Positions 48,965 to 59,309 of a stretch of 64,000 nucleotides of DNA are shown piece after piece. The translations under genes and the position numbers were made by a program. The stretch lies in contig JAGYVD010000006.1 in assembly GCA_021209875.1 (NCBI GenBank), positions 2,046,001 through 2,110,000 on the forward strand, given 5' to 3'. Source of the DNA: Rosellinia necatrix (taxonomy: Eukaryota; Ascomycota; Sordariomycetes; Xylariales; Xylariaceae). The first letter of the stretch is position 1, and every line of letters starts with the position of its first letter. The notes beneath the pieces are model-generated. The model saw nothing but the letters and a program-made list of their open reading frames with translations, was not told where the DNA came from and did not search any database.

Positions 48965-49462
48965 ATGCCAGCTCTAGATTTCAACCAATTTGGTATTGAG
49001 TGGACGCCGAAAAGAAAGCCGTTGATTCCCAAGGAGCACATGGTCCTCATGGTGATGGCGGACATTTGAATCGGATACAGCATAGATACCTCGCTTGCGC
49101 TCAGGGGAAGGCGTTTTATGATCTCAACTTCCTTGGGGTTAGGACTACTCTTGGGCTATGAGACTCAGCGCCGATGGTGGGCTTTCTTCGTCTCGGTAAC
49201 CCTGCCTCTCCTCTTCGTGGTGTCGGCGGTCTCCAACACATTGCCTGTGGTTCTCTGGGCGATGGTGCGCTAGCTGCATATCAGCTCTGCGCGTCCTTTC
49301 AATGTGCCGACCATCCTTGGGGCAATGGCGTGGTTCGCACTGGCGGCGTCCCTATTTTCACCTTCGGGGCAATTATGGTATCCGCTAACGCCTCGATGCC
49401 TGGTGGCGTGGACAAAACCACATCACCACCCTCTAACTGGACGCTGGGTTCACTGTTTTTAA
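48965..49462 (+). pseudogene. Multi-span membrane protein frame with two in-frame stops
   Basis: From an ATG in a strong context (GCCACCATGCC), one frame runs 166 codons to a TAA and is protein-like throughout, but contains TGA at 49067-49069 and TAG at 49271-49273. Between and after the stops it encodes hydrophobic spans (FMISTSLGLGLLLGYETQ, WWAFFVSVTLPLLFVVSA, TLPVVLWAMV, LGAMAWFALAASLFSP), suggesting about four membrane segments. No GT..AG pair with suitable phase removes either stop. Both stops are one transition from a sense codon (CGA or TGG to TGA; CAG or TGG to TAG), consistent with recent inactivation by point mutation, possibly RIP-like. I do not know the family. Readthrough is possible but less likely. 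Confidence 0.6.
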
Positions 49463-49777
49463 CTATCATAAACAGTTTGGGCTGGCAGGTTGGTGAGAGG
49501 TAGGGACGGTGTTGACAAAGGCGGTCTGAGGAACAGGACATGTCTACCTTGTGATTCATGTTCTGTCATATTTAGAAATAATGACTAGCTAACCTAAGGT
49601 TTTTAGAATTTGATTAGATAATATGGTTAGGCAGGATCTGATACGCCTCAATACGACCCCATGCGCCAGCTTATTGGAAATCGTTAGAGGGTAGCATCCC
49701 CCGCCCTGGCCATCTACGTATCAATATGGACGGACATACACCATACTGAGAGATAAGGGTTCAAATTCGGACAAAAA

Positions 49778-50278
49778 ATGTCGGTTCATAATCAATGCCA
49801 AATCATCACGGCGCCCTCGCGAGAGCCACCACGGCATGGCGCAAAGAAGATCTTCCTGGCAGGAAGCACAAGCGCGCGGGACGAACCCGACTGGCGCGAG
49901 CGCCTCATCGAATCGCTCGCGGACCGGCCGCTCACCATATACAACCCGCTGCGGCTCGACTGGGACTCGACGTGGCACGAGGACATCTCGGACGCGCGGT
50001 ACCGCGAGCAGGTGGAGTGGGAGCTCGCGATGCAGGAGCTCGCCGACGTCGTGGTGGTCTACTTCCACCCGGCCACCCAGGCCCCGATCAGCCTGCTCGA
50101 GCTGGGGCTCTGCGCGAGGGGCGGGAGGGCCATCGTCGCCTGTCCCCGGGGGTACTGGAAGAGGGGGAACGTGGAGATCCTGTGCTTGCGTTACGGGATC
50201 GAGATGGTAGAGGATGTGCGTGCCGTGGGAGACGCGATAATGAAGAAACTCGGGGGTGCGGCGGGCTTGTATTCCTAA
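49778..50278 (+). CDS. Nucleoside 2-deoxyribosyltransferase-like protein
   Basis: 166 aa, intronless, start in an A-rich context. It resembles the nucleoside 2-deoxyribosyltransferase-like group. The first strand-loop reads KKIFLAGSTSARDEPDWR, followed by YNPLRLDWDSTWHEDI and a central strand ADVVVVYFHPATQAPIS. The conserved Glu sits in SLLELGLCA, the position of the catalytic nucleophile in this superfamily. The protein is cytosolic by appearance and about the usual single-domain length. Real substrates of fungal members are unknown: they may hydrolyse or transfer deoxyribose from nucleosides or act on other N-glycosides. The GC-rich coding sequence contrasts with AT-rich flanks, so recent acquisition is conceivable. 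Confidence 0.78.
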   Translation: MSVHNQCQIITAPSREPPRHGAKKIFLAGSTSARDEPDWRERLIESLADRPLTIYNPLRLDWDSTWHEDISDARYREQVEWELAMQELADVVVVYFHPATQAPISLLELGLCARGGRAIVACPRGYWKRGNVEILCLRYGIEMVEDVRAVGDAIMKKLGGAAGLYS

Positions 50279-50316
50279 GGGTTTATCTTCCTAAGGGTTT
50301 GTCTTCCTAAGGGCTG
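50271..50316. repeat. Threefold 18-bp tandem repeat after the deoxyribosyltransferase-like gene
   Basis: TTCCTAAGGGTTTGTC-type unit repeated about three times, starting at the stop codon. Confidence 0.7.
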
Positions 50317-50945
50317 TTTTATATTTGCTAGGTAACTAAGTTAGGTTGGTTACCTGACCTAGGCAGACGACTACTCTGTGATTTGATGCTGCTCATGGTG
50401 TTTTGTCCCTGTAGAATGGTGTCATGTTTCTGAAATCTGCTAGTCATACCCCTATGTATTGGGTTCTTGTTCTTGTTCTTGTTACCGTCTTTACAAAATA
50501 GTGGAATCCATACACTTACTTGTATATACTGGCTTGCCGGGGTTTCTCCGCATCGAGAGCCACGGCCTAAGAATGTTGGTATAGGTCTGCCGTCGCTAAC
50601 CCCACCTATGTAAGCCACTAAAGCCGCTAACTAGCCTGTGTAAACTAGTGTATCATTCACTGCCCAGGTTGCGGGTAAGGTAGGTTTCCTGGCACTGAGA
50701 CATACACATGTTGCCTACCTGTTCTCTGCCACTACCTCCCTACTTACCTAACCTCTCCCTCCCTGCCTGACCTACCTAAATACTTAATCTATCTCCCGTG
50801 ATTTAGTAATCTGGCAGTGGGGTTAGCCTTTGAAAAACCAACTCCTTTGTAGCACCTAGCCTCAGCCTACCTAACCACGTTCCTCCTACTCCCGCCTCTA
50901 CCAATCTGTATTTCTATTATTCTCACCACCAATTCACGATTTACA
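50317..50945. other. Intergenic upstream of the RGG-protein gene
   Basis: No gene supported. Contains a short (GTTCTT)n run at 50464-50482 and TAGGTA-type words at 50740-50780, then a pyrimidine-rich leader before the next ATG. Confidence 0.5.
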
Positions 50946-52229
50946 ATGGACGACCAATTCAACGGCCGGACGGACGATGACCTGTTTGCCGACGACTTCG
51001 AGCCGATCAGCGAGGCCGTCAACGAACCTGTCAGAGAGTTGGCCCCGGAGCCGCAACCAGAGATCCCAGCGATCCCAGCGATCCCAGCGATCCCAGTCGT
51101 CCCAGCTATATCCGCCATCCCCGCGAACCCAGCTCCAGCCCGTCCTGCCGAAGTCCAACCCGCAGCTGTCGCGCCCCCAACAAAGCAGGCCCAGCCGAGT
51201 CCCGTCCCCAGTGGCCCCCCGAACACTGGCACACTCGCGACATGCGACACCAGCGCACCAACAGCGACCACGGAAACACTCCCCTAAGAAACCTGCACAA
51301 CCGCCCAACAACGCTGTCCCTGCAAGTGCTGGAGAGGCAGCGGCGGCGGCGGCCCCCTCCGAGTCTCCTTCCAGCCCCAGCTCCAGCCCCGCCCCCGCCC
51401 CCGCCTCTGGGCCGACGACAGCCGCCGCCGCCGCAGCCGCCGCGCGCCCTGGTTCTAACACAGCCCTTGCGGACCGTCTAGCGTCCGGCGCGAACCCGCG
51501 AACGAAGCTCTCGGATACCGAGCTTGCCGAGAAGATGGAGCGCATGCGCATTCTGTCCGCGGAGAAGGCGCGCAAGTTCGAGCAGGCCGAGCAAGACAGC
51601 CGCTCTCATGCGCTCGCCTACGAGAAAGGGATGGAAGAGGCGCGCGGCGCCGCCGCGCCGAGGAGGCCGAACGCCGACGGAGAGGCGAGGAGGAGAGGCG
51701 CCAGATGGACCAGGAACGTGCTGCTAACCGCGAGCGCAAGCTCAAAGCCATGGGGGCGCGAGAGGGCGCCTGGGACGAAGGCAAGACAGCTGAGGACGAC
51801 AGGGACCGGCGCGGTTTTAGGGGCGCCAACGGCGGTATTCGCGGCACCCGCAACATGAGAGGCACTGATGGCGAAGAGCCCGTCAGAGAATTCGCTTTCG
51901 ACGAATTTCGTGGCCGGGGGCGTGGTAGGGGCAGGGGCAGCCCCAGAGGCGGACGGGGAGGTAGAGGGGGATTCACTGACCGGAATTTCGCTAATGGTTC
52001 CTCTTACCAACAACAACCACCAGCACCACAACAGCAGCAGCAGCAGAAGAAGAAGCCCGTGCAGACCCCCCCGACGGTAGATGATTTCCCCGCGCTCCCG
52101 CCTTTGTCCACGAAGCCAGATACCTCTACGGAAGCCACTAAACTTTTATCATTATCACCCGGGTTGAACTCTCCACCAATAGGTAAATGGGACGATGAGA
52201 TGGCCGCCCTCGACGCGAAGAGGGGATAG
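50946..52229 (+). CDS. RGG-rich coiled-coil protein of unknown function (frame broken by two apparent indels)
   Basis: Conserved ascomycete-type protein: an acidic start (MDDQFNGRTDDDLFADDFEP), Pro/Ala-rich linker, a charged coiled coil (KLSDTELAEKMERMRILSA...KLKAMGAREGAWDEGK), an RG/RGG domain (FRGRGRGRGRGSPRGGRGG) suggesting RNA binding, a poly-Gln tract and an acidic end (GKWDDEMAALDAKRG). The reading frame shifts twice. The start frame stops at 51285-51287, but LAHSRHATP continues one frame over, with the switch at a C6 run (51215-51220). Near 51639-51647, at a GCGCGC run, the coiled coil returns to the first frame as RRRRAEEAERRRRGEEE. Corrected length would be about 426 aa. Convergent with LUC7. 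Confidence 0.65.
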
Positions 52230-52678
52230 AAAACATCTTCACATCTCCGTAGTTGGTATGATGAATAGGTTAACTAGACAGAGAGGAAGGAGAGTCGACT
52301 GGAGGACGCCGTGCCTCTTATTCTGCGTCGCTGTGTTTGAGGATAGCTCTTTGGGAAACACGGTTATACATATTGCAGCGTGTTGGACCTCTCGTACGTA
52401 ATATACCTAGGCAATCAGAGATAGGATGACAATGTCTCTTGTTTATAATACTAATCAAAAGTGTAGCCTTTTTTTTTATTGTTTTTTTTTTTATTGCATG
52501 GGTTGCCCTGACCGCAGGGACACTCCAAGAGGCAAATCTATTTGGGCGTATTCGTACAGTGATATCATGCAAATTTGCTTTAACCATGCCCCTTTGCCTG
52601 CCAGTCCCACATAGATAACACCCAGAACTCCAGAATATGCGTGAAAAGAGTAGGAGACGTTGTGCATGAAATTGCTTC
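52230..52678. other. Intergenic between convergent RGG-protein and LUC7 genes
   Basis: 3' flanks of both genes, with T-rich runs at 52469-52494. No gene seen. Confidence 0.5.
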
Positions 52679-53652
52679 TCACCAGCCACCGCGGAATCCA
52701 CGACCGTTTCGTCCTCCGTATCCACCACCATTACCACCACCACCGCCTCCTCCTCCACCACCTCCACCTCCACCACCGCCGCGTCTAGGCCCTCTTGGAC
52801 CATTCTTCCAGCTGTCACCGTCGTCGCGCGGGCCATCGTCCTGCATCATGGGAGGCGGACGGCCACCACCGCCGCCACCGCCGCCGCGACCGCGTTCCCG
52901 GAGGAGGGTGTCGTAGGTCTTGCGCATCTGGGCGTAGCCGAGGTGCATCTTCCCGTAGAAGTGGTCGGCGAGACGGCGGTCGTTGTCGAGGCGGGAGAGG
53001 TAGGCGCCGCAGACGTCGCAGACCTGGAGCTTCTGGTGGCCCGAGGGGCCGCCGGTGTCGCTGAGGTTCTTGAGCTCGCGCTCGCGCTCGGCCTTGGCCT
53101 GGGCGGCCTGGCGGACGCGGAAGAAGTCGTCGTAGGCGCGGGCGACGTCGCCGAGGTCGGCGAGGACGCGGACCTCGGCGAGGCCGCAGTCGACGGTGGC
53201 GCCGAGCTCGGCGATGGTCTTGAGCAGGACGTTGGTTTGGCGGATCTCGTCGGGGGTCTTCTCGAGGCGCCGCTGCGCCGTCTCGATCCAGCGGTTGCAC
53301 TCGTCGATGTACTTCTGCAGGTCGCGCAGGTAGTCGTGCTCGAACCCGTACTTCTGCCGCGCCGCCTCCGACAGCCCCTCGTACTCGGCCTTCAGCGCCT
53401 CCCCGTGCACCTTGGGACACGGCCCCACGTCCTTCTTCGTGTTCGTGAACAGGTCGTGCGGACACGTGCCCACCAGGAACGAGCGGCACACCTTCGGGTC
53501 CGTCAGGGACAGCTGCGCGGACCGCGACGTCTGCGGGTTGCCCATCAGCTGCTCTGCGGGCGCGGGTGTTAGCTCGTGTCTTGCGTGGGAAGCGTCCAAG
53601 TACGTAAGTAAAATAAGTACTTACCGAGCAGCTTCCGCTGTTCTGCGGCCAT
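52679..53652 (-). CDS. LUC7: LUC7 family U1 snRNP splicing factor
   Basis: U1 snRNP component that helps select 5' splice sites. Two exons, 53652-53625 and 53553-52679, join in phase 1 to give 300 aa; the tiny first exon encodes MAAEQRKLLE, and the join yields LLEQLMGNPQ, the family N-terminus. The first zinc finger is CCCH-like (VCRSFLVGTCPHDLF...GPCPKVH), followed by a long coiled coil. The second finger is LQVCDVCGAYLSRLDND...HFYGKMHLGY. The tail is an RGG-like Gly run (17 Gly) instead of the RS tail of animal LUC7L. A GATGCGATAC tandem repeat begins just upstream of the start codon. All zinc ligands are present. Confidence 0.95.
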
Positions 53653-53659
53653 GCTGAGT

Positions 53660-53720
53660 GCGATGCGATACGATGCGATACGATGCGATGCGATGTGATA
53701 CGATGCGATGCGATACGATG
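53660..53720. repeat. GATGCGATAC-type tandem repeat at the LUC7 start
   Basis: About six to twelve imperfect 5/10-bp units (CGATG/CGATA) beginning about 8 bp upstream of the LUC7 ATG, so in its probable 5' leader. Confidence 0.85.
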
Positions 53721-54245
53721 CTTTTCGTGTCTGGTGTGTTTCGAATGGGCGAAGGAGGGCGAAAGGCACGCAGCTATAAAGATGCAGAGGGCCTTTTTTC
53801 TTTCTTTCTTTTTTTTTTTTTTTGTTGGACAGAAGATGATGTTGTTTTATCGCAAGGCTGGGCTCCCAGTCGATAATGGTTTCGTTTCTCTCGCAACCTT
53901 GAAAAAGAATTGGGACCCTTTCGCGGGGAGAGCCAATCGGCGGGCCTGGCTGGCGCAGGGGAACCCCTACCTCCAGGTACCTGGTGGCTCCCCCTACCGC
54001 GACGCGCTAATCGTCTGCTCTAGCCACTGTAAACGACCCCAGTGTGGACGCCCTGCAGGCTGCAGCCCTTCCAAGGTTGGCTGCCAAGAATCTTGGGTAG
54101 CGGACGGCTTGAGAGGCCGAACACAGGACACTTTTCTCCGTTCGCTGGTCCCCTCGGTCGAATCATGACTTACCTGCGCGCCTCCGGCTCTCTTCCCGTC
54201 CCCCAACTTCTTCTCCGGGTCCCTCATGGACTATAGGCCTACAGG
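53721..54245. promoter_or_regulatory. Divergent promoter between LUC7 and GPI16
   Basis: About 0.5 kb between start codons, with a T-rich run at 53793-53823. No coding frame supported. Confidence 0.45.
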
Positions 54246-56183
54246 ATGCGATCTTTTCTTTCTCACTTGATACCCTTACTTTCGCTCTTCTCCTTGGACG
54301 TCTTCGCTTCCGACTACCACGAACAATTGAACCTCAAGCCGCTCCCGCAGTCCTCCCTCCTCGCGAGCTTCAACTTCCGATCGAACACGAGCCTGTCGCA
54401 ATTCGAGGCGCGCAACTTCCGCTACTTCCCCCGGTCGCTGGGGCAGATCCTGCAGCATGTCGGGACGAGGGAGCTGCATCTGAGGTTCAGCCTCGGCCGG
54501 TGGGATGCCGAGAGCTGGGGAGCCCGCCCCTGGGACGGCACCAAGGAGGGTGGCACGGGGGTCGAGCTCTGGGCGTGGCTGGAGGCGGATACGGAAGAAC
54601 AGTGCGTCGTGTTGTGGTGTCGATATGTGGTGGTGTCGACATGCGGTAGTGTCGACATGTGGTAGTCATCTGCTGACGCGGGATGTAGGGCCGACCACAA
54701 ATGGCTGACGTTGACGAACGCCTTATCCGGTTTATTCTGCGCTTCGCTTAACTTCATCGACGAGACGCGGACAACGCGGCCGGTCATGTCCTTCCGGCCG
54801 GAAGGAGACCACGGCTCTGCCATCGACAACTTGCATCTGCTACACGGCGTCTTGCCGCATGAGATCGTGTGTACAGAGAACCTAACTCCATTCTTGAAGC
54901 TACTGCCGTGCAAGGGCAAGGCCGGGATATCGAGTCTACTCGACGGTCACAAGCTCTTTGATGCATCGTGGCAGAGCATGGCGATCGATGTCCGGCCCGT
55001 CTGCCCGCAGGGCCAGGAGTGCGTGTTGCAGATTGAGCAAACCATCGATATGGTTCTTGATATTGAGAGGTCAAAGCGACCAAGGGGTAAGTAGTGGCTA
55101 TTCAGCTGGCTAGCGATAATATTGACAGTTCTAGGCAACCCTATCCCGCGGCCCCCGCCTGGCCATGAGTTGAAGTGCAATGCTACTAAGCCGTACCATT
55201 CTGGTGACACATGCTTCCCCTCCGATTTTGCAGAGGGCGAAGACTGGTCTCTGGATCGCATTTTCGGCAAGTTCCTAAAGGGGACATGCCCCCTGACAGA
55301 CCCGGATGCCCATCCAGTGTGCATACACGCCCCAGAGAGGAGGGACATATACACGACTGTTGGCGCGGCCGAGATCAAGAATCCCGACGGCCGTTCGCGG
55401 TGTTATCAAATCCCACCGGAAGGAGACTTTTCCATAATCCTACCTCGTATGTCCCAGGAGGGCGACAATCCCAAGACGGTTGCCGATGAAAACATACCAC
55501 CCGAGACCCCGCTCTTGTACGCTGAGCGTAGTTTCACGGGCCATGGACAAGACAGAGGCGGTGTCCAATCTATCCTGACAAACCCGAGCCCCGACACCGT
55601 AGTCGAGTTCATCTACATGGAAAGTCTGCCATGGTTCATGCGCATCTATCTCCATACACTTCAGGCCCGCGTTGAGGGCAGGTCTGAGGCGAAAGAGGAC
55701 ATAATAGAGGAGATCTATTACCGACCAGCGCTCGACCGAGCGAGAGGAACCCAGCTCGAGCTACGCATGCGTATCCCCCCGGCCAGTACCGTTTTCCTGA
55801 CATACGATTTTGAGAAATCTATCCTACGCTACACAGAATACCCGCCCGACGCAAACAGAGGTTTCGACGTCGCAGCGTCCATCATTACCATCCTCCCGTC
55901 CACATCGGCCGACGCCCCACCTGCGCGGCAGAAGACGTCGAATCTACGGACGACTAGTTTACTACTTAGCTTACCTACCCCTGATTTTAGCATGCCGTAT
56001 AATGTCATCATATTTACAAGTACGGCTATGGCGCTCGCTTTTGGCGGACTATACAATATCTTGGTGCGGAGATTCGTGGGCGCGGACGAGGGTCTAGAGA
56101 CGGGCGGCCTGAAGGGCAGGCTTGCTTCCTTGTTCGCCAAATTATCCGCGAAACTCAAGCAAAGTAAAGGAAAAGTAGATTAA
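54246..56183 (+). CDS. GPI16: GPI transamidase subunit Gpi16 / PIG-T
   Basis: ER membrane subunit of the GPI transamidase, which attaches preassembled GPI anchors to proteins. Three exons (54246-54601, 54689-55086, 55135-56183) give 600 aa. Signal peptide about residues 1-21 (MRSFLSHLIPLLSLFSLDVFA), then the luminal family start SDYHEQLNLKPLPQSSLLA and LRFSLGRWDAESWG. The conserved Cys-containing and PWF-type segments follow (YMESLPWFMRIYLHTL). One C-terminal membrane span lies near residues 545-570 (VIIFTSTAMALAFGGLYNIL), with a short basic cytosolic tail. Intron 1 contains an 18-bp tandem repeat. Length matches fungal Gpi16. Confidence 0.95.
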
Positions 56184-57311
56184 TTTCCTTTTTATTTTTA
56201 TTTTTTTATTACTACACATAGAACACAATAAACTTTAAAACTACATGGGAGAGACAATTCCTAGAACCATTCCCCACAGCACCCATTATATTAGATGAAA
56301 GTGAGCTTTCCACATTTGTCAAGCACGGTCCATAACGATGAGACGAAAGCGCAATGCGGCGACGGCTAAAATTCGATTTTGAGCCGTCTCTCTCTCTCTC
56401 TCCATCGTGCAATGTGGTATAGTCACTGTCACAGGATGACAATATCAAGGAAACCGAGGACGTATTAGGCGTAAGCCGCTTGATGCGGGTAGCGAGGAGG
56501 GATCGATCCCAGGGCCAATACCTACTACATACGGGTCTTTTCTCCCTCTCGTCGGATTTGACACCAACGAAGATCGTTTAGCGGAATGGCATCCCGTACG
56601 AGCACTTGTCGCAGACACGTTGCCTCGTACAGTTCATCACAGGGGCAAAGACAATAAAGGAGAGACCTGCGGCGAACGTCGTGCACACGCGTCTAAGGGC
56701 TTCGGATAACGCTCCCTCTCGCTCCCCCCCCTTTTTTTTCAATCAGGACGCGTCTAGAGTTGCACTGGTGGGAGGCGGGTACAGTACGCTAGGACGGGTG
56801 GTTGACGGCAGGGTATCACGAAGGCCTCGGCTCACCTATCATATTGTGTGATATGCAAACTTCTACTACGGACGGAGGGGAAGGATGCGTTATTTTTCAT
56901 TTTATTTTGGGCGGGGGGGGGAGGGAGGTCGAGTAGAGGCTGTTCTTGTTGTTGTCGTTGTCGTTCGTTCACTTGACTCTTGATGTGGTGACGCGCACCT
57001 ATTGCTTTCTAGCGGGAAGAAACGTTTACATTATCTTCATTGCTAGCTCTGTGGCAGTCAAAGGCCCTCACGAGCAGTCTTCCTCTGCCCCTCGTCTGAT
57101 AGTCGGAGATGCTAGGATTAAGCGTACAGCTGAATGATTGAACCAGACACATATCAGATTGATCTCTCTGCTTTATCCTTCGTGGTACCCAATAGCCTGA
57201 ACTAGACCGACTCAACAGCTTGTTTTTGCTGTAATCAATAGAAAATTGATCTCAGACTGCGATGATCACGAAACACGCCCCGCCCCTAATCCTCCTTTCC
57301 AATCGTATATC
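56184..57311. other. Intergenic between convergent GPI16 and SRR1-like genes
   Basis: About 1.1 kb without a supported gene; contains G and T homopolymers (56916-56930, 56731-56740) and a CT run at 56388-56402. Frames here look like chance. Confidence 0.5.
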
Positions 57312-58638
57312 TTAGTCCTCCCGCTCCTCCGCTTCCTTCTTCATGAAGAACTTGGTAATATCTGGGTAGAAGTGGTCACAATGCGGGAATTCCAAACGGA
57401 CGTATTCGTCGTTGAGCATGGCATCAACCCTAGCAGAGGCAGGGTCAGTCCTGTCTTGTTTGTTAGCCCTTATTACACGTAATTTATCTGCGAGATAGAG
57501 ACAGATGGGGAGAAATCACAGGGGGATTTACGTAAAACCATCCTTCTCGGTCCTCACGGTAACCCAGTCCCAGATGATGGCCGCGGGCCGCGCGATATCG
57601 GCGACGATCTGCTTGACAGGGACGTTGGGACAGATGGAGACTAAGAATGTGGTGTCGTCGGTCTCCAGAAAGGCCTCCGGATCGTTGAGCACCTTGATCC
57701 CGGCCTCCTCGAGCGCCGCGACGGCATTCGGCGTCAGCGCCGGGTCCTGCGCAAAGCAAGGGATCTCGCCCCCGTTCGGGTCGCTCCGAGCGAGGAAGTC
57801 GCGCGCGACGAGAAGAAACGCGTACTGCAACAGCGATTTGTCCTGCGTTTGCTCGCCGTTGTCGCCCTGCACCATCGGCCCGAGCGCTAGCCCGACTATC
57901 TTGCGCACACGCGAGAGCCCCGCCGCATTCGCCAAGAATATGTCTCGCAGCGCCGCGTACTCTGATGTCGTCTCCCACTCCGCCTTCTGCTTGCGGAACT
58001 CGCGGCCCAGCTCCTCCGCCGTAAGCGCGCGGGGGGTATCACGCGGCGGCTCGGCACCATCGGCGGCCTTGGTGTCGACTTCTACGCAGTCAAATACTAC
58101 CCGGAGGGAGAGGTAGGCTTCCGGGTGCCAGCGACTGAACATCCCCGGATGAGTCATCTCCTGGATCGTGATGTAGTTGATTATCGGCTTGCTGTGCGGT
58201 GGTCAGCACGTCGTCTCGGTATCAGGGAAGGAGGAGGGGGAAAGGGGAAAGGGGGAAAGGGGGAAAGGGGAAAGGGGGAAAGGGGAAAGGGGAAAGGGGA
58301 AAGGGGGAAAGGGGAAAGGGAAAGGGCGTGGAATATTAAGGATCGATGAAAACGGTGTTCTGAATATTTAGGTAAACCTACTCTGCCCGCATCAACCTGC
58401 CATCGGGAAACGTGAAATCCCTGGGGTATCTGAGCCGTATCTGAATTTCCTTGTGGTCCACGCCCTCGATTAGCAGGTTGTCTTTCTCGAGAGTGCCCTC
58501 CGCGTGCCTCTTCAGCTGCTCTGAGAACGAGCGCAGACGCGCCTTGGTGAACAGTGGCGCGCCGCTGTTGTAGAGCGCCTGGATTTCCTTAGGAATCGCG
58601 CTCATGTCGAACGCAGGGTCAGGTGGCGCAGGAGGCAT
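57312..58638 (-). CDS. SRR1-like domain protein
   Basis: Fungal protein with an SRR1-like domain, related to the plant/yeast SRR1/Ber1 group of unclear biochemical role. Three exons on the minus strand: 58638-58397, 58191-57532 and 57429-57312, phase-consistent, 339 aa. The start MPPAPPDPAFDMSAIPKEIQ is preferred because the upstream frame is not protein-like. The core domain has IVGLALGPM, LLQYAFLLVARDFL, PCFAQDPALTPNAVAALEEAGIKVL and FLVSICPNVPVKQIVADI, the typical order for this domain. It ends VDAMLNDEYVRLEFPHCDHFYPDI. The exon 1 donor is least sure: a donor at 58396 avoids the stop at 58378-58380. The first intron (205 nt) contains a GGGGAAAG minisatellite. Confidence 0.78.
58224..58326. 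repeat. GGGGAAAG minisatellite inside SRR1-like intron 1
   Basis: About 12 units of GGGGAAA(G) on the plus strand, so a C/T tract in the transcript, filling much of the intron before its acceptor at 58192. Confidence 0.9.
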
Positions 58639-59309
58639 GGTGGAATCCCTGTTGGGTCTTGGTCCCTTTGCGGTTGGAAGTGTTGAGTAGCGGATTGTCA
58701 CTGCTTGGTATTTGCCTCGGCAGGATATGCGAAATGCGAAGATGTTGCGTAAACAAGAAGAAATGTGAGCAAAGCTTTCGAATGTTGGGAGGGACGGACT
58801 GGATTGGATTATATAGGGGGCAGGCAGGCAGGCACGGGCGTCGGTGAGCCGGGGAAGTATCATGCAACTACCTGTTGCGTAATACTGTACCTCGAGGTTA
58901 ACATTCATATTCGCATGCGAATGCGTGAGACAGGATGGGGACACTATAATGTAATGGCAGACCACAACAACAGCAGTGACTGCTAGCTATTGGATTAAAT
59001 TAACTGCTATGAGAGGAAGGCACAGCAGGTACATCGACTCCTTCGGTAGGAAGGAGCAGCTGGGTTAGTCGCCGGGCCTTCCACCTACGTGGCACATGAG
59101 TGAGTTGAATGACGACGTGACAAACCAAAGACTTATCTTATCCCTCCCCCCTGTTTGACCTATGAGCGTCCTGATCCGTTATCCATAGTACCTAATCATA
59201 CACCCGATACTCCTTCTATATCCATCCCAGGCCGTAGTACATCATTAGTTCCTTCAAGCTCATTAGTTCCTTCAAGCGAGCCTCCGCGATCCCGCCTTCG
59301 GTGTTGCTG
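58639..59309. other. Intergenic upstream of the SRR1-like gene
   Basis: Promoter side of the SRR1-like gene and 3' flank of the rhodopsin-domain gene. A two-copy 18-bp repeat (ATTAGTTCCTTCAAGC) lies at about 59244-59278. No gene seen. Confidence 0.5.

Noticed and set aside
52943..53572. 209-codon plus-strand frame opposite LUC7
   Set aside because: GC-driven antisense shadow of the LUC7 exon, Val/Leu/Gly-rich without motifs.
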